Assembly (NCBI GenBank): GCA_034522055.1
Contig: JAXHLS010000006.1
Location: 831,643 to 895,642 of the forward strand
Reading direction: 5' to 3'
Origin: Gammaproteobacteria bacterium
GTDB taxonomy: Bacteria > Pseudomonadota > Gammaproteobacteria > JAABTG01
DNA: 64,000 nt
Shown here: positions 10,501-17,224 of the stretch, piece by piece
Layout: each line of letters opens with the position of its first letter
Numbering within the stretch: position 1 is the stretch's first letter
The notes under the pieces: generated by a model
Databases searched by the model: none
What the model saw: only the letters and a program-made list of their open reading frames with translations
What the model was told of the DNA's origin: nothing
Made by a program: the position numbers and the translations under genes

Positions 10501-10702
10501 GGGGATAGGTGATCTGGTCCTCGATGACCCGGGGCGACTGGCCGTCCCACTTGGAATAGATGATCACCTGGGTGTCCGAGACGTCGGGCACCGCATCCAG
10601 GGCCGTGTGCTTGACCGACCAGTAGCCCGCGCCCGCCAGCACCAGGGCCACCAGGATCACCAGCACGCGCTGGCGGGCACAGTATTCGAGGATGGCATTC
10701 AT
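7556..10702 (-). CDS. cusA: CusA-type Cu(I)/Ag(I) RND efflux permease (1048 aa)
   Basis: An inner-membrane RND pump that moves monovalent copper or silver from the periplasm to an outer-membrane channel, driven by protons. The TM4 motif AIGAMVDAAIVMVEN (D402) is the Cus signature. The three methionines of the E. coli CusA metal site (M573, M623, M672) have counterparts here at M565 (SLMYMPTTLP), M615 (PLSMIETVITLKP) and M664 (RIDMLTTGI), all at a constant offset of 8. Length matches the family. It shares one base with the end of the upstream CusB-like adaptor gene and overlaps the following adaptor by 14 nt, so the block is one transcription unit. Substrate assignment is well supported by these residues. 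Confidence 0.93.
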   Translation of the reverse strand: MNAILEYCARQRVLVILVALVLAGAGYWSVKHTALDAVPDVSDTQVIIYSKWDGQSPRVIEDQITYPLLTTMLHVPGAADVRGYSAFGYSLIYVLFEEGTDIYWARSRVLEYLDQVRGKLPAAADVSLGPDATGVGWVYQYALRSARHDLAELRSLQDWYLRYALEAVPGVSEVASVGGYVRQYQVEVDPARLRAYRIPFDDVVAAVERSNRDEGGRLIEHSGAEYLIRGLGYVTSVADLEQVPVKMGEQGVPVTIGQLGRVHFGTDVRRGIAELNGEGQVAGGIVVMQHGANASRVIRDVKAALGEAKKGLPAGVGVVPVYDRAPLIDASVATLVHALWYESLVVAAIVLLFLWHLRSTLVIILTLPVAILIAFIFTRWMGITMNIMSLGGIAIAIGAMVDAAIVMVENAHKHVERLGRDPDPAEHAAAVMAGMKEVATPIFVSLVVLTLSFLPLLMLTGEEGRLFTPLVWTKTFAMGAAALLSITLIPALMMYFVRGRIFNEQSNPVSTALIGLYRPILEVTLRLRLATVGLFVALGLVTVPVFNGLGKEFMPPLYEGSLMYMPTTLPGVSVSEIGRVMQNQDRELKRIPEVETVFGKAGRADSATDPAPLSMIETVITLKPRDQWRPGLTANELVREMDAAVSIPGLVSGWTMPIRGRIDMLTTGIRTPLGIKVYGSDLEVLDRVAGQMEGVLANLPGSENVYADRTTRGYYVDVTVDRRQAARYGLNVADVQEVLRTAVGGANLGWTVEGRERYPINVRYQADHRDDIDALRREVMVPFGDGDYIPLGVVTDIRVTQAATEVKSENGLLVNYVYIDLAGRDAGSYVAAAEAAISDGVALPEGVYYEWSGSYRNLERAWDTFAYVIPLTLLVILVLYYLVFQSLTKALLVMVAIPFSLIGAVWLLALLDYHLSVAVVVGLLALLGVAAETAVVMIIYLETAVKRRRQEGTLRTRQDLFDAIHEGAVLRLRPKIMTVATIGLSLMPLMLSDGVGADVMRRIAAPMVGGVASSLVLVLLIIPAVYSWIEQRRLGAAPVQPGATHEDP

Positions 10703-12066
10703 CAGTGGTCATGCCCCCCTCGGGCGCCGCCACCGCGGCTGGTGCGCAGGGCCACCTCGGCCTGGAGGAAGAACTGCCCCTGCACCACCACCTCCTCGCC
10801 CGGATGCAGGCCGCCGTAGACCGGCACCTCGCGGCCTGCCGGGGCCCCCAACTCCACCGGCCGCGCGGTATAGGCATCATCCGCCGACTTCACGAACACG
10901 AACTGGCCATCGCCGTCGTCGATGACGGCGCTGGCCGGGATGGCCAGCACCGTGTCCACCTGCGGGGCGCCTCCGCCACCCGTCTCATCGCCGTCCCCCG
11001 CATCGAGGGTCCCCACCAGGTCGCGGTGGGGTGGTGCCGGCGTACCGGGCACCGGCAGCATGAAGATCACGTCGGCATACATGCCCGGCACCATGGCCAG
11101 GTCCTCGTTGGGCAGCACGATGCGGGCGATGCGGGTGCGACGCCCCTCGTCCACCACCGGGTAGACGAAACTCACCGGGGCCTCGAACATCCGGGCCGGT
11201 CGGCCGTGGACGCGCACGCGGGCCATGTCCCCGACTTTCACCCGGTCCAGGTCCGGGCCCAGCAGCTCCGCCTGCACCCACACCGTGGACAGCTCGGCCA
11301 CCTTGACGATGGTCTCGCCGATGGCCGTGAACTGACCGCCTTGCACCCCGGCGTTCACCAGGGTGCCATGGTTGACGTTCTGCTCCACCACCAGGCCGCT
11401 CACCGGGGTGCGGATGGCGAAGTGCTTCATGAGTTCGCCGCTGCTGGCGACGCGCTTGATATCGTCTTCGCCGAGGCCGCGCCACAGCAGGGTCACGGTG
11501 GAGGTGGCATTGATGTGGGGCATGTCGCTGCCCAGGCGCTCCACCCAGCCCTGGGACCGCATGGCCTGTGCATAGTCCTGCACCACTCGCATGAGTTCGG
11601 GGCTCTTGAGGTCGATGAGCACGTCCCCCGCCTCCACCAGGTCACCCTCGAAGAAGTGGTAGTAGTTCTCCACTTCGCCGTTGACCCGGGCGGTCACCTC
11701 CACCAGATTGCGCTCGTCGTAGGTAATCTCCGCCACCGTCTTGAGGCGCCACAGCAGTGGCTTCTCCCGGGCCGTCACGGTACGCACGTCCAGCACTCGC
11801 TGCTGCTGGGGCGAGAGCCTGACACGTCCCGCCTCGCCCACGTGGCGCTCCATGGGGATAAGGCCCATGCCGCAGATGGGACAGTTGCCGGGCTTGTCGC
11901 TGCGCACGTGGGGGTGCATGGGACAGGTGTAGGTGGGGTCCATGTGTTTGCGGGCATGCTCCAGGGCGCTCTCCGCCCAGGCCCCGGGCACCGTCAGGAC
12001 GAGAATCGCCAGCAGCCAGGCCACCGCGCCTGCGGCCACGTGCATCCTGTGGGCCACGAGGATCAT
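10702..12066 (-). CDS. cusB: CusB-like periplasmic adaptor with N-terminal heavy-metal-binding domain (454 aa)
   Basis: A membrane-fusion protein for the adjacent CusA-type pump. After a signal peptide (residues 10-31) comes a small heavy-metal-binding domain, with YTCPMHP at 46-52 and NCPICGMG at 61-68; its Cys and Met residues are candidate Cu(I) ligands. The usual barrel-sandwich, hairpin and beta-barrel parts follow (EVTARVNGEVENYYHFFEGD; IRTPVSGLVVEQNVNHG). The C-terminus ends GGGARGGHDH. It overlaps both neighbours: the 563-aa adaptor by 4 nt and cusA by 1 nt. E. coli CusB binds metal through N-terminal methionines; here the extra domain probably does this or works together with them. 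Confidence 0.9.
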   Translation of the reverse strand: MILVAHRMHVAAGAVAWLLAILVLTVPGAWAESALEHARKHMDPTYTCPMHPHVRSDKPGNCPICGMGLIPMERHVGEAGRVRLSPQQQRVLDVRTVTAREKPLLWRLKTVAEITYDERNLVEVTARVNGEVENYYHFFEGDLVEAGDVLIDLKSPELMRVVQDYAQAMRSQGWVERLGSDMPHINATSTVTLLWRGLGEDDIKRVASSGELMKHFAIRTPVSGLVVEQNVNHGTLVNAGVQGGQFTAIGETIVKVAELSTVWVQAELLGPDLDRVKVGDMARVRVHGRPARMFEAPVSFVYPVVDEGRRTRIARIVLPNEDLAMVPGMYADVIFMLPVPGTPAPPHRDLVGTLDAGDGDETGGGGAPQVDTVLAIPASAVIDDGDGQFVFVKSADDAYTARPVELGAPAGREVPVYGGLHPGEEVVVQGQFFLQAEVALRTSRGGGARGGHDH

Positions 12067-13754
12067 TGGTCACCTCCGGCCTCGGCCCACAGCAGTTCAC
12101 GATCCGGATCCACCATCATGCGGGCGCGCTCCACCACCCGGTCGCCGGCGGCGAGGCCCGCCAGCACGGCCACCCGGCCATGGGCGCGCGCCCCCGTCAC
12201 CACCCGGGTCAGCCGATAGCTCCCGGCACCGGCCTCCACCAGCACATAGCTGTGGCCCTCGGCATACAGCAGGGCGGAACGGGGTACCCGCAGCATCTCC
12301 GGCAGCGCCACGGTGAGGGACAGGGCGGCGTACATGCCGGGCAGCAGCCGCAGGTCCGGGTTGTCCAGCACCACCCGCAGCCGCGCGCGCCGGGTATCAG
12401 GACGGATCTGCGCGAACACATGGTCCACCCGCCCCACGAAGCGCGGATCCCCTGCCAGTTCGCGGATCACCACCTCTACCGGCTGTCCCTTCTCCAGGGC
12501 ACCGAAGGGCAAGAGAAAGGGCACCTCCTCCAGGGGCAGTTCCACCGTCACCCACACCCGGGACAGGTCCGCCACCCGCGCCACCGTCTCCCCCACCAGG
12601 GCCCAGTTCTCCATCTCCCGGGCCCCGGCGTTGATGAGGGAGCCGCGGTCGGCACGCCGCGCCAGCACGTAGCCACTGCGGGGGGCGGTAATGACGTAGT
12701 CGTCCAGTACCACCTTCGACCGTTCCAGCAGTTCGATATCGTCCGCGTCCATGCCCCACCAACGCAGATTGGATCGGCTGTCCTCCATGAACTGGCCCGG
12801 CGCGAAAGAATAGGTGAGGCGGTCCTCGTTGCTGATGTTGGCGAGATGGTTGAACTGGGCCAGCAGGCGCTCCGGGGCGAACATGTTCATGAGGGGCTGG
12901 CCTTTCTCGATGATCATGCCCTCGAAGAAATAGAGGTCCCGCACGAGACCGCTGGCGGTGATGTTCACGTCATGGACCGCGGTGGGGTCGTAGTCCACGG
13001 TGCCCACCCCCTCCAGCACGACGTTGCCCCCCGCCGCTTCGACGGTGACGGTGGGCGTGCCCCCGTGGTGGCGGATGACGAGGCGCTCGGCGGACTCCGC
13101 CGCCAGCAGGTCCGCGGGCGCCAGCAGCCGCGTGCGGTCGGCCACGTAATCGGGGTCCCGCTCCCGGGAGCGGGCCTGATCCACGCGCTCGGCCCGTGCC
13201 TCCAGGCGAGCCTTGATCTCCGGAGAAAGCTCTTCGCTGACCGTAGGGTCCACCACCGCCGTGGATGTGGGGGAGCGCACCGCCGGCTTATCCGCCCGGG
13301 CATAGGGCTCCGGGCCCTGTTCTGCCGGGACAGCCGCGGCGTGATGGAGCGGTTCGTCGCCAGCGGCTTCACCGGAGGAGGTAATCGCGGCCGCTTTCGG
13401 TTCGGCGCGGGTGACGGCCGCTCCGCCATCCGGCGGGAGCGGCCGCCGCGGGCGCCCATCAGCCACGGCTGATGAGGGGCGGCGCTCCATGGCCGCCGAG
13501 TCATGGCCCGGCACCAGGATGGTGGGAGGGACGTTGAGCCGGATGGTCCCGCGATCCGCGCGACGACCATCTCCTGCGGGGCGGAACGTCTCTATGGGAT
13601 CGGTACCCGTATCCGAACCGTCCGCAGCCGGCGTCGTGGGCGCTACGGCGGCAGGCGGGTCCATCCTCGCGGGACCTTGGTCGTCGCGCCCGCACAAGGT
13701 CAACAACGCGGCCACGGAGACCACGACGATGAGAGGAAAGATGAACCCGCGCAT
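12063..13754 (-). CDS. Large RND periplasmic adaptor with disordered N-terminal extension (563 aa)
   Basis: The N-terminal segment GFIFPLIVVVSVAALLTLCG is a signal or anchor. Residues about 25-230 are Pro/Ala/Arg-rich and probably disordered. They include PYARADKPAVRSPT, a weak echo of the VMPYARLTNPGAKGPP unit in the cytochrome linker. From about residue 235 a normal adaptor begins (GNVVLEGVGTVDYD; PRSGYVLARRADRGSLINAG), with beta-barrel and C-terminal domains. It overlaps the CusB-like gene by 4 nt, so this is the first gene of the adaptor-pump block, 134 nt after the thiocyanate-dehydrogenase-like gene. It may serve as a second CusB-type partner for CusA. Confidence 0.82.
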   Translation of the reverse strand: MRGFIFPLIVVVSVAALLTLCGRDDQGPARMDPPAAVAPTTPAADGSDTGTDPIETFRPAGDGRRADRGTIRLNVPPTILVPGHDSAAMERRPSSAVADGRPRRPLPPDGGAAVTRAEPKAAAITSSGEAAGDEPLHHAAAVPAEQGPEPYARADKPAVRSPTSTAVVDPTVSEELSPEIKARLEARAERVDQARSRERDPDYVADRTRLLAPADLLAAESAERLVIRHHGGTPTVTVEAAGGNVVLEGVGTVDYDPTAVHDVNITASGLVRDLYFFEGMIIEKGQPLMNMFAPERLLAQFNHLANISNEDRLTYSFAPGQFMEDSRSNLRWWGMDADDIELLERSKVVLDDYVITAPRSGYVLARRADRGSLINAGAREMENWALVGETVARVADLSRVWVTVELPLEEVPFLLPFGALEKGQPVEVVIRELAGDPRFVGRVDHVFAQIRPDTRRARLRVVLDNPDLRLLPGMYAALSLTVALPEMLRVPRSALLYAEGHSYVLVEAGAGSYRLTRVVTGARAHGRVAVLAGLAAGDRVVERARMMVDPDRELLWAEAGGDQ

Positions 13755-13804
13755 GGTCTGTAGGATGTGAGCGGCTCCCTGGGATCGTGATGGCTTGTGA
13801 TAGT

Positions 13805-13868
13805 CCGTGAGTCACGGCTCACGGAGGGGCGTCCCTGAACGAGGGGGCCGCCGGCGCACCGGCGGTCC
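13805..13868 (-). terminator. Two GC-rich hairpins after the Tat copper-enzyme gene
   Basis: Immediately downstream of the copper-enzyme gene stop lie two perfect 7-bp stems: CCGCCGG/CCGGCGG (13848-13865, 4-nt loop) and CCGTGAG/CTCACGG (13805-13824, 6-nt loop). Neither has a clear T-tract, so they may be attenuators or RNA-end stabilisers that lower expression of the efflux genes relative to the enzyme. This is inference from structure only. Confidence 0.45.
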
Positions 13869-13888
13869 GCCATGTCAATGCCCCGATA

Positions 13889-15367
13889 TCACACCGAAAT
13901 GGAGCGACTCGCCTTGGCCATCTGCCAGTCGGCGGGTATGACCACGTGGTCGTGATGGCCGTTGGGCGACGGCATACGGGCCACGATCTCCAGGGAGTCC
14001 GCGTTGATGATCACCAGGCCGGACTGGCCGCCCTGGTGCCCGCTGTACACCGCGGAGATGTGCTCGTCGTCATGGAGCACGTCGACGGTATGGGGATCGG
14101 GGCCGATGTCAATCTTGGCATCCAGGGTCCAGTTGCCGGGGGTGCAGCGCACGATATAGCCGCGGTTGGGACGGCGCGCCCAGGCGGTGAAGAAGATGTA
14201 ACGGGAGTCCTGCATGTTGCCGGTGTGGAACGGCAGGTGGGTCCGTCCGAAGCCCTCGATGTAGGCGATCTTCTTCCACCTCCTGGGGTCGTGGTGGGAA
14301 CTGTCCACCACGCCCACGTTGTTCTGCAGCACGTTGTTGCAGCAGAACAGGTACTTGCCGTTGGTGAGGAAGCCGGCCTCGTGCATGGGCGACAGCACGC
14401 TCGGCACCGAGAAGGCCCAGGTGTAGCCCGTCTGGCGCACCAGGGGGAAATGGTCCGGGGCACCCTTGGGCGTGGCGATGACGGTGATGGGCTCCCATGT
14501 CTCGGTATCCACGATGACCACCAGGCCGAGGCGGCGGATGAGAATGGTGGCCAGGGGCAACTCGGGATGCCACACCAGGGTATCGATGAAGCAGGCGGTG
14601 GGATCGGCGGGCATGAGCTCTTCCCCCATGAGGGCTTCATGGGTGATCTTCATGCCCCGCAGGCCCTGGTAGTCGAACTTGCCGGTAGCCGGGTCCGGGA
14701 AGACGCGGCTGCAGTTCAGGGTCTTGGCCACCGGGTCGTAATCGAACTTGTAGGACACGACGATCTTCGGCTGGTCGTCGGTGGTGGTCACCAGCACCAG
14801 GTCCTTCTGGCCGTCGGCGAAGGACACCAGACCCTGGTTGGGCCCGACTCCCAGGGCGGCGTGGACCCCCAGCCCCATGCCCGTGGTGTCGGCGATGTCG
14901 TTCACCAGGATGATGCGGTTCTGCTCGCCGCGCCCGTCGTAGCGTGCCTTCCACATGCCCATGTGGCCGCGCTCGCGCCACTCGGGGGAGTTCTCGTTGA
15001 TGTACGGCGACCCCGGGCGCTGCATGGTGAAGAAGAAATCGAAGGTCTGCCGGGGGTTCTTCGACGGCATCGCGCAGATGTGATGGGGTATCGGGGCGTC
15101 GATACCCGTGAGCATCATGGGCAGCCACGCCAGGGTCTCGGAGGTCCCCAGGTCCACCACCTGCACCAGGCCGGAATACTTGCCGGGTTTCACTACCACG
15201 TTGCCGGCGAAGCGCGCGAGATTGGAATTGTTATAGGATTCGGCGGGGGCCAGATTGGCCGCCGATACGTGGCGGGGCACGGCCCCCATGCCGGCCATGG
15301 AGGCGGCACCCGCCATGCCGGCCGCGCCCGCGCCCTTCAGGAACCTGCGTCGATCGATGTTCATCAT
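13889..15367 (-). CDS. Tat-exported beta-propeller copper oxidoreductase, probable thiocyanate dehydrogenase (492 aa)
   Basis: The twin-arginine signal (DRRRFLKGAGAAG) is followed by blade-like repeats typical of the nitrous-oxide-reductase-like seven-bladed propeller. Candidate copper ligands are H96, H169, H329, H381, H426 and H472. As I remember the Thioalkalivibrio thiocyanate dehydrogenase, its ligands are His135, 206, 381, 437, 482 and 528. Spacings 437-482-528 (45, 46) are matched exactly by 381-426-472, and the others are close. K63 and E249/E250 sit near where its catalytic Lys and Glu would fall. That enzyme converts thiocyanate to cyanate and sulfur in the periplasm. The neighbours (copper pumps, cytochrome, thioredoxin-like protein, SoxXA) fit. 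GGGGAG precedes the start; a second ATG follows directly. The alternative is another propeller copper enzyme or an uncharacterised relative. Confidence 0.65.
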   Translation of the reverse strand: MMNIDRRRFLKGAGAAGMAGAASMAGMGAVPRHVSAANLAPAESYNNSNLARFAGNVVVKPGKYSGLVQVVDLGTSETLAWLPMMLTGIDAPIPHHICAMPSKNPRQTFDFFFTMQRPGSPYINENSPEWRERGHMGMWKARYDGRGEQNRIILVNDIADTTGMGLGVHAALGVGPNQGLVSFADGQKDLVLVTTTDDQPKIVVSYKFDYDPVAKTLNCSRVFPDPATGKFDYQGLRGMKITHEALMGEELMPADPTACFIDTLVWHPELPLATILIRRLGLVVIVDTETWEPITVIATPKGAPDHFPLVRQTGYTWAFSVPSVLSPMHEAGFLTNGKYLFCCNNVLQNNVGVVDSSHHDPRRWKKIAYIEGFGRTHLPFHTGNMQDSRYIFFTAWARRPNRGYIVRCTPGNWTLDAKIDIGPDPHTVDVLHDDEHISAVYSGHQGGQSGLVIINADSLEIVARMPSPNGHHDHVVIPADWQMAKASRSISV

Positions 15368-15418
15368 TTCACTCCCCGGGTATCTGTGTTTTATGAGTCA
15401 GTCCACCGCCGCGAAGGG

Positions 15419-16102
15419 TTACTTCGATTCCTCGATGATCTCCTGGATATCCCGCAACCGCTCCTGGGATGTCCATAACTGAGGCCCCGCGTAGACCCGT
15501 TTCACCACCCCTCTCTTGTCCAGCAAGAAGGTGGTGGGGGCGTTGCGCAGCCCGAAGGTCTGGACGGTGTAACTGTGGGTATCCGAGTAGATGGGATAGT
15601 TGGCACCGGCCTCCCGGGCCACCAGCCGCAGATTGCGCAGCACGTCGGACTCCGCACTTTCCGGGTTGAGCTTGCCACCGACGTTGCCGATATTGATGCC
15701 TATGACCTGCACGTTGGCATTGGTCTTGGACAGTTCCTGCAGGCTCTTCATCTCGTCCACCGAGCGGGGGCTGAACAACAGAAAAAAATTGAGGACCACC
15801 GGACGGTCGCCATCGAGGATGCGGCCGGTAGTAGTGGGCTTGCCATCCAGGGTCTCGATGGGGATATCCTTGGGGATCATCGCGCCCTTGCCCAGGGGGG
15901 CGATGAACACGTCGCCTCCCACCTCGTCCGCGGTGGGGAACTCCCCTCCTTTTTTTTCGTGGGGCGCGGAATAGCCGCCCCCCCCTTGGCCGGAGGCAGG
16001 GCGTTCCTTCAGGCAGGGATTCTGGGCGCCAAGGGCCGTGCCCGCGAGACCGAATACCGCAACCGCAGCCACGACCACGGAAAGAGGCTTATAGCTCCAC
16101 AT
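15419..16102 (-). CDS. Exported thioredoxin-fold protein without CxxC (227 aa)
   Basis: The signal peptide ends at ALGA (residue 26). The mature protein then begins with QNPCLKERP, whose C30 is the only cysteine in the protein. Residues 70-227 form a TlpA/peroxiredoxin-like thioredoxin fold: VVLNFFLLFSPRSVDEM, then a cis-Pro turn (NAPTTFLLDKRG). The usual CxxC is replaced by FSPRS (110-114), so it cannot be an ordinary disulfide reductase. A copper-chaperone, scaffold or redox-dead role is more likely. It is the first gene of the unit with the copper enzyme (51 nt apart) and has a strong AGGAGG site 9 nt before ATG. The NPCLK motif recurs in the cytochrome encoded downstream. Confidence 0.8.
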   Translation of the reverse strand: MWSYKPLSVVVAAVAVFGLAGTALGAQNPCLKERPASGQGGGGYSAPHEKKGGEFPTADEVGGDVFIAPLGKGAMIPKDIPIETLDGKPTTTGRILDGDRPVVLNFFLLFSPRSVDEMKSLQELSKTNANVQVIGINIGNVGGKLNPESAESDVLRNLRLVAREAGANYPIYSDTHSYTVQTFGLRNAPTTFLLDKRGVVKRVYAGPQLWTSQERLRDIQEIIEESK

Positions 16103-16754
16103 CTCGACATTCCTCCTGTAGAAAATCAGTAATTATTAAAATTAACTGGCCACCGGGATGGTCTCGAACCAGTGGTCACCCCCGTGCATGCGCACCGGGT
16201 AAGAATTTCGTCAAATCCGCACGTATCACCGGCCGCAGGGTTGATCCCCCACGTTATGTTTTTAGCAGGCACGCCCGCGAAAACCGGCAAACGTCTCCTG
16301 AATATACGGTTTAAAATCAGCGCGAAACAAGCAGACCCACCGTGGTGCGGGCTCCGATGTGGATGCACCGCCCCGACTCCGCGTGGGCGGGCGCAGACTG
16401 TGGAGCGTGCCGGTGATGATGGGCACGGTGCCGTGCGCTGAACTCTCTGTTCACTGAAGCCTTGTAATGGCGGCTTCTTGCTCAAAAGACTATCCCGGAT
16501 TGCATTCCGAACTCAATGCTTTTTGCCGGCGAAACAGAGCCGGGAAAAGATTACCACCCGTGCGTCCGCTCTGCTGAAGCCGAAACGGTGGATCCGCTGC
16601 GCCTTTTCGAACTGCCACTCCTCCCTGACCTTCTCCCTTTTCGCGTCACTCGCGTCTTTCGCGGTTACGCTTTTTGTAGGGCGGGATTCATCCCGACATC
16701 CTCCCCGCCCCGCGCACCCGCGCCGGGCCGGGCCGGGCCGGAATCGGAGTGGTC
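16103..16754. promoter_or_regulatory. 652-nt leader of the copper-enzyme operon, with a dispersed repeat
   Basis: No gene is visible here. On the minus strand an AT-rich stretch at about 16118-16142 contains TTAATTTTAATAATTACTG, a plausible -10 region just upstream of the thioredoxin-fold gene. Just upstream of it (about 16147-16179) is an imperfect dyad, TGGCCACCGG...CCAGTGGTCA, a possible operator. The distal part holds one copy of the 131-bp dispersed repeat (16545-16675) and a GCGGGATTCATCCCGAC palindrome (16680-16696). No factor can be named from sequence. Confidence 0.4.
16545..16675 (+). repeat. 131-bp dispersed repeat, copy 1
   Basis: Runs from AAAAGATTACCACCCG to GCGGTTACGCTTTT and is nearly identical, in the same orientation, to 60359-60489. 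Differences are a few substitutions and a one-base length change near the end. Its last 45 bp also occur inverted at about 53901-53948, and resemble the units of the 17.2-17.8 kb array. Confidence 0.85.
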
Positions 16755-17198
16755 TCAGACGAGCACTCCGGACAACCACACGTCGTGCTCGTTGCACATA
16801 CTGAGGGCATAGAGGGGACCGCCGTATTCGGTCACCTTAAAATCCGAGACCGGCGCCTCGTCCCGCTCGGGATCGAACATGTGCTCGTCCATGACCTCGA
16901 AGGCCCAGTTGAGCAACTGGTGTTTGATGATGTAATGCTCGTATCCCCGCATCTCATGGGCCGTCAGCACCCGCACGTCGAAATCGTTGCCGTTCGTGCG
17001 ACGGACATCGATCATGGGCACATGCCCACCGGCCTTATCGGGGAAACGCCCCGGCGATTCCCGGGTGAGATACACACCGCCCGCCATGCGGGATTGCAGA
17101 TTGACCGTACAGGGATCGGCGGCTCTGGCGAGCCTTGGCGCCACGAGCCCGGCCGGCAGGGCAAACCCCGCCAGGCGCACCAGATCACGTCGTTTCAT
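16755..17198 (-). CDS. Tat-exported superoxide reductase-like (desulfoferrodoxin/neelaredoxin family) protein (147 aa)
   Basis: A twin-arginine-type signal (KRRDLVRLAGFALPAG) is followed by a small beta-sandwich domain. The iron-centre ligands of superoxide reductases are all in place: H59 (GGHVP), H81 (TAHEM), H88 (EHYI), then C135 and H138 (SMCNEHDVW). There is no N-terminal rubredoxin-like desulforedoxin domain, so it is of the one-iron class. Such enzymes normally reduce superoxide in the cytoplasm of anaerobes; a periplasmic version is less usual. GGAGA lies upstream of the ATG. It sits between the sox genes and the copper-enzyme operon, separated from each by long spacers, so it is probably transcribed alone. 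A different role for the mononuclear site cannot be excluded. Confidence 0.72.
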   Translation of the reverse strand: MKRRDLVRLAGFALPAGLVAPRLARAADPCTVNLQSRMAGGVYLTRESPGRFPDKAGGHVPMIDVRRTNGNDFDVRVLTAHEMRGYEHYIIKHQLLNWAFEVMDEHMFDPERDEAPVSDFKVTEYGGPLYALSMCNEHDVWLSGVLV

Positions 17199-17224
17199 CG
17201 TTCTTCTCCGGATTCAAGGGCAAA

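Noticed and set aside
16126-16485. A 119-codon minus-strand frame upstream of the thioredoxin-fold gene
   Set aside because: No protein-like pattern or ribosome-binding site; it lies in the leader region of the operon.
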